This document shows, piece after piece, positions 9,206 through 16,954 of a DNA stretch of 64,000 nucleotides. Each line of letters starts with the position of its first letter. Position 1 is the first letter of the stretch. Made by a program: the position numbers and the translations under genes. This DNA is from JBCDJI01 sp964351865 (GTDB lineage Bacteria; Verrucomicrobiota; Verrucomicrobiia; Methylacidiphilales; JBCBYL01): the NCBI GenBank assembly GCA_964351865.1, contig CAYGPJ010000002.1, positions 85,327 through 149,326 of the forward strand, in the 5' to 3' direction. The notes under the pieces were generated by a model, which ran no database searches, was not told the origin of the DNA, and saw nothing but the letters and a program-made list of their open reading frames with translations.

Positions 9206-9532
9206 TTAAAATTTCATCTCCGCCAGATCGTTGACGTTGGTGGTTTGCCGCTTGCGATAAAGCGCTACAATGAGCGCCAACCCTACCGCCACTTCCGCCG
9301 CGGCCACCGTAATAATAAAGAAAACCATGATCTGTCCGTTGAGGGTCGGTACCAGACTGAAACGATCGAAGGAAACCAGCGCCAGATTCGCTGCATTCAA
9401 CATCAGCTCCAGACACATGTAGATCACGATCAGATTACGCCGCAGCAGCACACCGGCGACGCCGATCATGAACAGAATACCGCTCAGTGCCAGATAGTGA
9501 TTGAGCGTAATTTCAGTCAGGAAGCAGCTCAT
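9206..9532 (-). CDS. nuoK: NADH-quinone oxidoreductase subunit K
   Basis: The 108-residue protein has three membrane helices and the family signature LIVIYMCLELMLNAANLALV, in which the buried Glu is part of the proton path between NuoH and the antiporter subunits. Its start overlaps the end of nuoJ by four bases (ATGA), a sign of coupled translation. Length matches NuoK of other bacteria. Confidence 0.96.
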   Translation of the reverse strand: MSCFLTEITLNHYLALSGILFMIGVAGVLLRRNLIVIYMCLELMLNAANLALVSFDRFSLVPTLNGQIMVFFIITVAAAEVAVGLALIVALYRKRQTTNVNDLAEMKF

Positions 9533-10065
9533 GATGGCTCCTTTTGCTCAGGGGCGGCAGGAGCCGCTGGTTCGCGACGGCTCAGATGGACTACCCCGAT
9601 AGTAGCCACCAAAAGCAGCAATGCGGTAATCTCAAAGGGCAGCAGGTAATTAGTAAAGAGTTCTTCGCCTAACTTAGCCGCCGTCAACTCCACTTCATTC
9701 TCTCCCCACAATAACACAGCCCGCCCGTGAGCTATCGAATTCAGCACGCCAAAATAAATAAATCCAAAGACCGCAGCCAGAATGCCGATAATCCCCGCCT
9801 TCACCCATGGCAGTGGTCGCTGTTTCTCAGCCTTGATATCCATCAGCATGATAATGAAGAGGAACAACACCATCACGGCGCCGGCATAAACAATAATCTG
9901 CACCATCGCCAGAAAGAATGCTTCCAGCGTTACGAAGATGCCGGCTAAGAATAAAAAGGCCACGACCAGTGAAAGGGCCGACGCGACAGGACTGCGGTTA
10001 AAAACCACTGCCAATGCTGCGCTGATCATACCGATCGCCAGTACCCAGAAAACCAATGCTTCCAT
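9529..10065 (-). CDS. nuoJ: NADH-quinone oxidoreductase subunit J
   Basis: A 178-residue protein with five predicted membrane helices and the typical NuoJ core FLAMVQIIVYAGAVMVLFLFIIML. The C-terminal tail (PAAPAAPEQKEPS) is soluble. It is coupled to nuoK by a 4-base overlap. A 170-base gap separates it from nuoI upstream, so a second promoter may lie there. Confidence 0.95.
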   Translation of the reverse strand: MEALVFWVLAIGMISAALAVVFNRSPVASALSLVVAFLFLAGIFVTLEAFFLAMVQIIVYAGAVMVLFLFIIMLMDIKAEKQRPLPWVKAGIIGILAAVFGFIYFGVLNSIAHGRAVLLWGENEVELTAAKLGEELFTNYLLPFEITALLLLVATIGVVHLSRREPAAPAAPEQKEPS

Positions 10066-10147
10066 CTAGTTGCCCATCCCTGTCTGAAGTGATGTGTTTG
10101 AGTGAATCACTCCTGATAAATTCATATTTAAGTTCTAAAAAGCAGTG

Positions 10148-10175
10148 AGATTAAGAAGGGAAAGCCCTTGGTCAA
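10148..10175 (-). promoter_or_regulatory. Possible sigma70-type promoter for nuoJKLMN
   Basis: On the reverse strand, TTGACC (10170-10175) and TAATCT (10148-10153) are separated by 16 bases, in the 170-base gap between nuoI and nuoJ. Transcription would start about 75 bases before nuoJ. The -10 match is weak, so this is only a candidate. Confidence 0.3.
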
Positions 10176-10235
10176 CTTAATTATCCTTACTCTCCCGTTT
10201 GCTCGTTCTTGCCTGCAAAATCAACACCACAGTGA

Positions 10236-10853
10236 CTATTTGCCTTCCCATTTCTTGATCGGGCGCGGAGTCACTCCCCCCATTTCATACAGCTTCTCCT
10301 TATCATGCACCATACTCTGGCGATCATAAGACACTTTGATCGGAAAATCCTTGGAGAGGAAGATCGCTTCTTCCGGGCAGACTTCCTCGCACAGACCGCA
10401 GTAAATGCAGCGAATCATATCAATATCAAAACCCTGCGGCGCCTTCTCAACGTGAGCAAAAGGCGCATCATAAGGAATGGAACCGGGTTTAATTTTGATG
10501 GCACGTGGCGGACAGATGAATTCACATAATTGGCAACTGACACACTTCTCACGCTCGTCCTCGTCTTTCACTAATACCGGGGCCCCGCGATAGCCCTCCG
10601 GATAATTCCATTTCTCCTCCGGATACTGCATGGTGAACATGCCGTTGGCGGACATATCGAGAATCGAGCGATCCTTCGGATCCTTGTCCTTAGCAAATAG
10701 TAACTGGCTGGCTGTTTTAAACAAGTGACCTAAAGTCACCCGCAATCCGCCTAAAATAGCCGGAAAATACAGTTTCTCATACCAAGTGAGTTCAGGTCGT
10801 TGCACGATCATTGAGGCTGAATGTAAATGACCGTTGCTCCGAATCAACCCCAT
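10236..10853 (-). CDS. nuoI: NADH-quinone oxidoreductase subunit I (2x 4Fe-4S)
   Basis: The 205-residue protein carries two ferredoxin-type motifs, CVSCQLCEFICPP (Cys 104, 107, 110, 114) and CIYCGLCEEVCPE (Cys 149, 152, 155, 159). They hold the clusters that pass electrons from the peripheral arm to the quinone site. The N-terminus GGLRVTLGHLFK is the membrane-surface anchor. The start could also be the ATG at 10811 (MIVQRPELTWYEKLY), since the first 14 residues look unlike the family. It is the first nuo gene here; nuoA-H are absent, and a dead gene and repeats lie upstream. Confidence 0.95.
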   Translation of the reverse strand: MGLIRSNGHLHSASMIVQRPELTWYEKLYFPAILGGLRVTLGHLFKTASQLLFAKDKDPKDRSILDMSANGMFTMQYPEEKWNYPEGYRGAPVLVKDEDEREKCVSCQLCEFICPPRAIKIKPGSIPYDAPFAHVEKAPQGFDIDMIRCIYCGLCEEVCPEEAIFLSKDFPIKVSYDRQSMVHDKEKLYEMGGVTPRPIKKWEGK

Positions 10854-10924
10854 AATTGATATCTGGCTATATTATCTCGGCATCAGCCCCAAAATCCTGC
10901 CTTTTGGAATGAAGGTGGCCCACG

Positions 10925-11012
10925 AAAGGGGACGGAGTAATCTTTTCCCCGGATCTGATGTTCTGAAACTGGAAAAACGGTGTGAGGGAAAACATTACTC
11001 CGTCCCCTATCG
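10925..11012. repeat. GGGGACGGAG inverted repeat, long-loop copy
   Basis: The left arm AAAGGGGACGGAGTAAT and the right arm ATTACTCCGTCCCCTAT are complementary and enclose about 50 bases, with a further CCC/GGG pairing inside. The right flank ATCGTTCAGAGCTTT is the reverse complement of the AAAGCnCTGAACGAT flank of the copies at 3145 and 38306. The element sits exactly at the broken 5' end of a DUF1287 gene remnant. Confidence 0.75.
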
Positions 11013-11214
11013 TTCAGAGCTTTGACTATATCAGCAAGATACGTCCCGGCGACATCGTCACTTGTCTGGTGCCACCTCGCCTGGCGCATATCATGATCGT
11101 CAGCGACCTACAAGCCGCGAACGGCACGTATCTGGTGATCCACAACATCGGTTCCGGCACACGGGAAGAAAACCGGCTCAAAGAATTCGCGTGAGATCTC
11201 GGATATCATCGCGA
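11009..11214 (+). pseudogene. Remnant of a DUF1287-family protein gene
   Basis: The frame reads RPGDIVTCLVPPRLAHIMIVSD, then LVIHNIGSGTREENRLKEFA, then stop. This matches from memory the C-terminal half of DUF1287 proteins (periplasmic, NlpC/P60-like fold, function unsettled), which contain QPGDIVTW, HIGIVSD and LVIHNIGAG. Reading through the TGA at 11192-11194 gives DLGYHRE, resembling the family ending W-x-ITGHYR, so the stop probably arose from TGG. The N-terminal half is missing, and the break coincides with the repeat at 10925-11012. Clearly non-functional. Confidence 0.7.
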
Positions 11215-11360
11215 GCTTGCTTCTCTGCGAGAAAGTCACCCTACGAGGCTATCGCCACCGGCGTCAGCTTTGTAGGATGAAATTGCATTTCGTCGTTCAT
11301 TTTCACTCAAATTCATAGAATTTGCTGAATCCTGAATCAAAAAGATTCCGTATTATATCT

Positions 11361-11415
11361 GCCGACATACAGTGTCGGCCTACAAGTGTTAATAGGTAAA
11401 TCGGAAACACTCTAA
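11361..11415 (-). repeat. TGTAGG-headed hairpin with repeat end
   Basis: The hairpin GCCGACA-TACAG-TGTCGGC (11361-11379) is followed by CCTACA, the reverse complement of the TGTAGG head of the main hairpin family. An end-like motif AATCGGAAACACTCTAA lies at 11399-11415. The rest of 11214-11561 shows no gene; a second CTACGA...TTGTAGG palindrome lies near 11240-11276. Confidence 0.55.
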
Positions 11416-11561
11416 ATCGCGATTACCACATACAACAAGATTACGTGAGGTGACTCGCTGCGTCCTCAAATCACGGGTTCATCAAAAAATCATTAAATTA
11501 GCCATTGCCCTCAGGCTTGTCAGTCCACAGTTTCTGACTTTGATTTAGATCATCATTTTTC

Positions 11562-14135
11562 ATGGAGCCTCATTCGTCATTTACACCTGCCCGCAGTTTG
11601 AACACTTCCGTGATCAAACGCACCGAATACGGCGACGGCAGTTCCCGGGCGCATGATTATGTCAGACCACTGATTGATAAATTACGCGCGACCAGCCCCA
11701 GACAATTACAAGAACACCAGGATCGTATCCGCGCCCTTTCCCAGGAGCTCGACATTCATTTTTCTGCGGATCAGCAGCAGAATATGGAGGAATACAACTG
11801 GCAGTTGGATCCGTTGCCCCGAGTGATCGACCCCGAAGAATGGCGTCAAGTCGAAGCCGGACTCATCCAGCGGGCCCGCGCCTTTAATCTCTTACTGGCC
11901 GACATCTACAGCAAGCGCCAGATCATTCAGGACGGCATTATTCCCTGTGATCTCATCTTCGACGACCCCACTTTTCTCCTGCCCTGCCAGGACATCAAGC
12001 AACCAAACAATCAATTCATCACCCTCGGTGCCGTCGACCTCGCCCGGCGTCGCGACGGCCAATGGCTCGTCACCGCGAATCATTACTCGCTGCCCTACGG
12101 GATTTCATTTGTGTTGCAGAATCGCAGGATGCTCAGTCAGGCTTTTCCCGAAATCTTTGAGCCGATTCCCATTCACCCCATTACTGGGTTTACCTCTGAA
12201 TTAGCCGAGGTGCTGGCATCCGTTGCTCCCACTTCTAACCCGCTCATCGTCATGCTGACCCGTGCCGGCCAGCAAAATAACCAGTTCGAAGAAACCTTCC
12301 TCGCCCGCCGGATGGGTGTCCCGCTGGTGGAACCCGGCGACCTGCTGGTGCGGAATAACAAAGTGTTCCTCAAGACGGTGGGGGGACTGGAGCGAGTGGA
12401 TGTGATCTATCGTCGCACCTCGAGTCGCGGACTGGACCCCATCGCTTTCGATTCCATCGGCGTCCGGGGTGTCCCCGGCTTATTGAACTGTGTCCGTAAA
12501 GGCACCGTCAGCATGCTGAACGCCTTTGGAGCCGGTGTCGCTGATAACAAGGCCCTGCTCCCCTATTCCGATCGCATCATCCTCTACTATCTCAACGAAA
12601 AGCCACTCCTGCCGACCGCCGCCACGTACTGGTGCCGCGATCCGGATCAACTCGATTACGTGCAATCGAATATCAGCCGGATGCTGCTCAAGCCGATTCA
12701 CCGGCAACGGGATATCGGCATGTCCGTGACCACCGGTCATCGCACCACCTATCTGCGGGAAATGAAAAAACTGCTCCATCTGCACCCTGAACTGGTGGTG
12801 GCACAGCCCTACATCGATGCCTCGCATTGCCCGCTGATTCAAAACGGTTCAATCGTCACCCGCCCCGCCTACCTCAGAGCCTTCTGCCTGTTGGCCGGCG
12901 ATAAAGACAAGGACCGCGTGCTGCCCGGCGGACTGACCCGGCAGGCGATCAATGAAAAGTCGCACCACTATATCGCCGATCTGGCGGGCGGAGCTAAAGA
13001 CACCTGGATTCCGGTCAATGGTGGTAAAACCCCTGCCGGTTCAACCCGCAAAGCATTGGTGAAAGCGGGCAAGCGGGCCGAAGAGCGATCATTCCGGGCG
13101 ACCAGTCGGGTCGGCGAACAACTCTACTGGATGGGTCGGTACATCGAACGAGCCGAGCACACCGCCCGCATGATTCGTATTCTGATCGAACTGGGCTGGG
13201 AATCACTCACCTCGCGCGAACGCAAAAATGTCTGGCCGCTCTGGCAGGGAGCCGCCATGTCCACCGGTAACACGAGCTTATCGAAAATGGCGGCCCCAAC
13301 TACGGATGTCATCTCCCTCGGCCGCTCGCTGGTGCTGGATACCGATAAACGTGCCTCGGTGATTTCCTGCGCCCACTCCGCGCTGCGTAACGGCGCGGAA
13401 ATCAGGGAGTTCCTGACACCGGAAGTCTGGAGCGTACTCACTCACTTTGTAAACAGCCTGGATACCATCCCGCATAAAAAACGCAGCAGTGTCAGTCGTC
13501 TGCAAGACACATGCCTGAGCGTCACCGAGGAAATTGCCCGCATCAACGGCACCATCAGTCGCACCATGCCGCACGATGACGGATGGGAATGCTACCGTAT
13601 CGGCGTCCTGCTCGAGCGTTCCATCAGCACCGTCACCGTGATCAGCAGCGTCATCCCGCAAGCCATTCTTTCATACAGCGAAGAAAATGATCATGATCCG
13701 GATCTGACATCACTGCTTAGAATGTTAGGCTCACTCGATGCCTACCAGCGGGAATACCGTTCCCGCACCTACCTCCGTCAAACCGCTGAACTGCTGTGGA
13801 AAAACAAGGAGACCCCCAGTTCGCTCGGGTATTGTCTGCGACAGATTATTTTCCATCTGCGCGAACTGGAAACCGGCACCCGCATCGCCAACCGAAAATC
13901 AGCTCTGCAACTCATCACCAAACTGCAAGCGAGCGTGCAAGCCCAACCCCTCGAGCCACTGTTTCCCAAACGCAACATTGATTCCGACCTGTTGGAAACC
14001 AACTCTCTGACTCGCATCAAACCGATGGCGAGAAAGACTGCGCGTATCAGTAAATCCTATATCGATGCCTTAAATCAGGCACACGAGTTGCTTGAAGACG
14101 CTTTCTTCAGCCACCTGTCATCTTCGCCCAAATAA
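11562..14135 (+). CDS. Circularly permuted ATP-grasp / alpha-E fusion protein
   Basis: The 857-residue cytoplasmic protein joins two parts. Residues about 60-470 are a circularly permuted ATP-grasp domain (former DUF404/DUF407) with landmarks such as RVIDPEEWRQVEAGLIQRA, GVRGVPGLLNCVRKGTVSMLNAFGAGVADNKALLPY and GGAKDTWIP near the end. Residues from about 512 on are an alpha-E domain (former DUF403), starting SRVGEQLYWMGRYIERAEHTARM. In many bacteria these are separate genes; both occur with a transglutaminase-like gene, as here. Comparative work on ATP-grasp systems proposed that such clusters make and cut a peptide or amide-linked tag. Substrate and product are unknown, and the fusion supports a direct partnership of the two domains. 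Confidence 0.9.
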   Translation: MEPHSSFTPARSLNTSVIKRTEYGDGSSRAHDYVRPLIDKLRATSPRQLQEHQDRIRALSQELDIHFSADQQQNMEEYNWQLDPLPRVIDPEEWRQVEAGLIQRARAFNLLLADIYSKRQIIQDGIIPCDLIFDDPTFLLPCQDIKQPNNQFITLGAVDLARRRDGQWLVTANHYSLPYGISFVLQNRRMLSQAFPEIFEPIPIHPITGFTSELAEVLASVAPTSNPLIVMLTRAGQQNNQFEETFLARRMGVPLVEPGDLLVRNNKVFLKTVGGLERVDVIYRRTSSRGLDPIAFDSIGVRGVPGLLNCVRKGTVSMLNAFGAGVADNKALLPYSDRIILYYLNEKPLLPTAATYWCRDPDQLDYVQSNISRMLLKPIHRQRDIGMSVTTGHRTTYLREMKKLLHLHPELVVAQPYIDASHCPLIQNGSIVTRPAYLRAFCLLAGDKDKDRVLPGGLTRQAINEKSHHYIADLAGGAKDTWIPVNGGKTPAGSTRKALVKAGKRAEERSFRATSRVGEQLYWMGRYIERAEHTARMIRILIELGWESLTSRERKNVWPLWQGAAMSTGNTSLSKMAAPTTDVISLGRSLVLDTDKRASVISCAHSALRNGAEIREFLTPEVWSVLTHFVNSLDTIPHKKRSSVSRLQDTCLSVTEEIARINGTISRTMPHDDGWECYRIGVLLERSISTVTVISSVIPQAILSYSEENDHDPDLTSLLRMLGSLDAYQREYRSRTYLRQTAELLWKNKETPSSLGYCLRQIIFHLRELETGTRIANRKSALQLITKLQASVQAQPLEPLFPKRNIDSDLLETNSLTRIKPMARKTARISKSYIDALNQAHELLEDAFFSHLSSSPK

Positions 14136-14172
14136 ATCTATCAGCCATCAGCTACCGGCCACCTGCTAACTC

Positions 14173-15045
14173 ATGATTTTCCGCATCAGTCACAAAACCG
14201 TTTACCACTACCAGACGCCTGCATCTGAATCTTATGGTGAACTACGGATATCTCCCCCCTCCGATCACTCGCAGACCGTGCGCAAACGCAAAATTGAGAT
14301 CAAACCCAAAACCCCCATCCGCAGCTACAAAGATTATTTCGGCAATCACGTCGAATTTTTCTCTATCCCCAAACGACACGATACCCTCACTGTCAGTTCC
14401 ACCGCCGAAGTCGAAACCCTGCCACAAAAAATGCCGGATATCGCCGCGACTCTGACCGTCGCTGAGACCCGTCAGATTCTCCAATCCAAACGCCTGAACC
14501 ATTATTTGTTCCTGCGCCCCACGCCCATGGTACCGCTGCACCAGGTGCTCCAGCCATTTAAAAGAGACTTTATCAAACGCGACCAACCGCTGGATCAGGC
14601 ACTGCTGGGACTGAACCACTGGATTTACAAAAACATGAAATACCGTTCGGGCAGCACCACCGTCAGCACCCCGCTACAGACCGTCATTAAAAAGCGCACC
14701 GGTGTTTGTCAGGACTTCGCCCACCTGATGCTTTCGATTCTGCGCACTTATGGAATTCCTGCCCGCTATGTCAGTGGTTATATTGAAGCCTATGACCCGA
14801 CCGTTACCGATGCCAAATTAATTGGAGCCACCGCCAGCCACGCCTGGGTGGAAGCCTACCTGCCGGGCGAACACTGGGTCGGGCTCGACCCCACCAATGA
14901 TCAGGTCGCCGGCGAACGCCACGTTCGGGTAGCCGTTGGGCGCGATTATCGCGATGTCACCCCACTCAAAGGTACCTACAAAGGTGCCTCAGATCAAAAA
15001 CTCCAGGTCATCGTCTCCGTCACCCGCAAAAAAGCTAAATCCTAA
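14173..15045 (+). CDS. Transglutaminase-like cysteine protease of the ATP-grasp/alpha-E cluster
   Basis: This 290-residue protein has a bacterial transglutaminase N-terminal beta domain (residues 1-85) and a transglutaminase core. The catalytic triad is visible as C179 in GVCQDFAHL, H223 in ASHAWVEAYL and D239 in VGLDPTND. There is no signal peptide, so it should act in the cytoplasm. It starts 37 bases after the ATP-grasp/alpha-E gene and is surely co-transcribed. In related clusters it is thought to hydrolyse or transfer the amide product. The bond it cuts is not known. Confidence 0.92.
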   Translation: MIFRISHKTVYHYQTPASESYGELRISPPSDHSQTVRKRKIEIKPKTPIRSYKDYFGNHVEFFSIPKRHDTLTVSSTAEVETLPQKMPDIAATLTVAETRQILQSKRLNHYLFLRPTPMVPLHQVLQPFKRDFIKRDQPLDQALLGLNHWIYKNMKYRSGSTTVSTPLQTVIKKRTGVCQDFAHLMLSILRTYGIPARYVSGYIEAYDPTVTDAKLIGATASHAWVEAYLPGEHWVGLDPTNDQVAGERHVRVAVGRDYRDVTPLKGTYKGASDQKLQVIVSVTRKKAKS

Positions 15046-15086
15046 AGACAGTTTTACCGCACTTAGGATGGTTGTATTGCCTATTT

Positions 15087-15291
15087 CTAGTGCATTTTCG
15101 AATTAAGTTCTCACACGGGAACCTGCGGAAAAATAGATGTAGGGCGAGAAAACCCAGCGCGATAGTGCGACCAAAATAATTTTCTAACTTGTTTAGTTTA
15201 GGCGCAGCCTAAAGCTTGCATCTCGCCGGGATGGAAATTGGCGAGATGCAATCTCGCCCTACATTTGACAACATAATTGAAAACGCTCTAG
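15087..15291. repeat. Composite inverted-repeat element with TGTAGG core
   Basis: Diverged outer ends, both starting CTAG (15087 and 15288-15291), flank a core that runs from TGTAGG at 15138 to CCTACA at 15263. The right half is an intact GCGAGAT/ATCTCGC hairpin. The left half is split by 66 bases (15150-15215). That stretch begins like another member near 15620-15668 and contains a perfect TTTAGGC/GCCTAAA hairpin (15197-15213). It is best read as a mosaic of two repeat types. No gene is present here. Confidence 0.7.
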
Positions 15292-15381
15292 CTCGTTTAG
15301 AGCAGTTTCTAATTAGGTTGCCGCAATGATCAAGGCGTTTGACAACTCCGATAGAATCGCGAGTCTTCGAGAAGTCTTCGA

Positions 15382-15579
15382 TCCGGCAGTAGCCCATACA
15401 CATCAACTTAAGGAATGTAAAAAAGGTAGGGCGTCTTGTCCCAAGGCGCTTTCCCGTAGTCTCCACCCAGCGCTTTGAGGATCACGCGGCCGCGGGACAC
15501 TACCTCGGGCCTCAGTCGATATGCCATCTCAATGATAGCTTTAAACCGCTTATGTTGATGTGTATGGGCTGCTGCCGGA
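15382..15579. mobile_element. MITE-like element with 31-bp terminal inverted repeats
   Basis: The ends 15382-15412 and 15549-15579 are inverted copies matching at 29 of 31 bases, both containing CCCATACACATCAAC. The interior holds GGTAGGGCGTCTTGTCCC (from 15425), a hairpin head seen also at 19464 and 31415. It also holds CACTACCTCGGGCCTCAG (from 15498), seen also at 31576. There is no open frame, so any movement needs a transposase elsewhere. I see no clear target-site duplication. A single end of the same type lies at 53929-53959. Confidence 0.75.
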
Positions 15580-15612
15580 CATTCTTTGATTCAATAAATC
15601 GAACTCAAACTT

Positions 15613-15765
15613 AACCAATTAGAAATATAGTTTAGCCGCACTATCGCGCTATGTTTTCTCGTCCTACATTTTCCCCGTGTAGGGTAAGAATATTCCCGCG
15701 AATGCGGGAATTTCTTACCGACGCATTACCAAATCGTGCGGCAAATAAATTGCGAAACGTTCTAG
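15613..15765. repeat. Repeat mosaic with two TGTAGG heads
   Basis: CCTACA at 15663 and TGTAGG at 15678 stand head to head. The second is followed by a long hairpin at 15683-15719, GGTAAGAA...TTCCCGC with GCGGGAA...TTCTTACC, with a one-base bulge. The right border ATTGCGAAACGTTCTAG resembles the CGGAAACGCTCTAA ends. Nothing here looks coding. Confidence 0.6.
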
Positions 15766-15802
15766 TTTACCGAAGGTAAAGAAAGTATTCACCACGGGCA
15801 GA

Positions 15803-16501
15803 CTAAGCCAGCGACCTTATCGCTACTTTCCTGCTTTGCTTCCAGAAAGTCGACAGCACCAATAACCCTAATACGGCCGTACCGATCGCCGCCGGCTCCG
15901 GCACCAGATTCACCAGCACTTCCACCTCATCCATGTGCAGCCCCACCGCAGTCGAGCCACCGGAAACATCTGAAAAAACGACGGCGACATTGTCGCCAGC
16001 CGCGACATTAAAGCTGCGTGTATTTGCCGTCCAGACGTTCGCCACCGTGTTCGCCGTAAACGTTCCTTGATTGACCGCATTGATCAGAATCTGATACCGG
16101 CCGGTATTCTGAGTCGCCCCACGATTCCATGCATCAAAGTTTAATGTTGCCTGCGATCCGACCTGAACATTATTAGGAACCGTCACGGTCAGCGTCACCG
16201 TCCCCGTATTCGAGTTGCCTCTCAGTTCCAGACTCTGGCCTGATGGATTTCCATCGCTTCCGTTCGAGGGAGAACCGTTAAAATTTTGCTGCCATAATTC
16301 AAATCCGTTACCTGCGGAAGCTGTCCACTGACTCCCAATATCGCTGAAGATTTGATAATTACTTGCAAGAACAGGCGACTCAAATTCCCCATTACTTACC
16401 AGATTCGTCAATGCTGCGTGGCTGGATAGAGAGGAGAATAACAGGCACGCACCGCACACGAACCAACTCGTGCGCAAGCTAAAGCCAGTAACATGCCGCA
16501 T
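15803..16501 (-). CDS. PEP-CTERM sorted extracellular protein
   Basis: A 232-residue exported protein. From the ATG at 16501 (MRHVTGFSLRTSW) a signal peptide runs to about residue 29 (ending SSHA). The body starts NLVSNGEFESPV and is rich in Asn, Gly, Thr and Ser, like beta-sandwich carbohydrate-binding domains of surface proteins. The C-terminus has the sorting signal VPEPAA, then a hydrophobic helix, then basic KQSRK. PEP-CTERM proteins are cut by exosortase and usually go to the outer surface or matrix. An upstream ATG at 16546 would add residues before the signal and is less likely. No exosortase gene is in the window. Confidence 0.88.
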   Translation of the reverse strand: MRHVTGFSLRTSWFVCGACLLFSSLSSHAALTNLVSNGEFESPVLASNYQIFSDIGSQWTASAGNGFELWQQNFNGSPSNGSDGNPSGQSLELRGNSNTGTVTLTVTVPNNVQVGSQATLNFDAWNRGATQNTGRYQILINAVNQGTFTANTVANVWTANTRSFNVAAGDNVAVVFSDVSGGSTAVGLHMDEVEVLVNLVPEPAAIGTAVLGLLVLSTFWKQSRKVAIRSLA

Positions 16502-16674
16502 ATAACTCACACACAATATCATACGCTTGCCTGCGCATGATGCCAAAGTAATTCTTGGGAGCTAATCCCATTCCATTGGTATCAAAACAACGTCTTTTCC
16601 CAGCATGCCCGATTTCAAATCCCCACAATCAATAGCTATATCTCTCTTTTTTAAATTAATGCTCACTATCTTAT

Positions 16675-16691
16675 TGCGCATCAGTCTCATT
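16675..16691 (-). promoter_or_regulatory. Possible Fur box upstream of feoA
   Basis: The reverse strand reads AATGAGACTGATGCGCA, agreeing at 14 of 17 positions with the palindromic Fur-type core AATGAGAATGATTCTCA. It ends about 20 bases before the feoA start, the usual place for iron repression. Inferred by eye only. Confidence 0.4.
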
Positions 16692-16711
16692 TGCTGCATG
16701 AGTAAGTATTC

Positions 16712-16954
16712 ATGTCAGCACATCAGACAGGTCAGTGTTTAGAAATCAAATCGGTGGATGAAACTAACATTCATTCACCGCACCTGATCCGTCTGGGTTT
16801 CCTGCCTGGTAAAAAAATTCATTTTCGGAGTCGTGCCCCCTTGGGCGACCCCTACATCGTCGCGTTGGACGATTCATGCTATATGCTGCGCCACGAAGAA
16901 TTGGCAGCCTTGGAACTCATCCCTATCCCTATCCCTATCGGAGATGTGACATGA
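16712..16954 (+). CDS. feoA: Ferrous iron transport accessory protein FeoA
   Basis: The 80-residue protein is an SH3-like FeoA: it has the LIRLGFLPGKKIHFRSRAPLGDPYIVALDDSCYMLRHEELAAL core. FeoA acts on the cytoplasmic side of the FeoB Fe(II) channel. The C-terminus encodes IPIPIPIG from three tandem copies of a CCCTAT hexamer (about 16920-16938). Changes in copy number would alter length but not frame. The stop overlaps the feoB start in ATGA, showing translational coupling. Confidence 0.93.
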   Translation: MSAHQTGQCLEIKSVDETNIHSPHLIRLGFLPGKKIHFRSRAPLGDPYIVALDDSCYMLRHEELAALELIPIPIPIGDVT

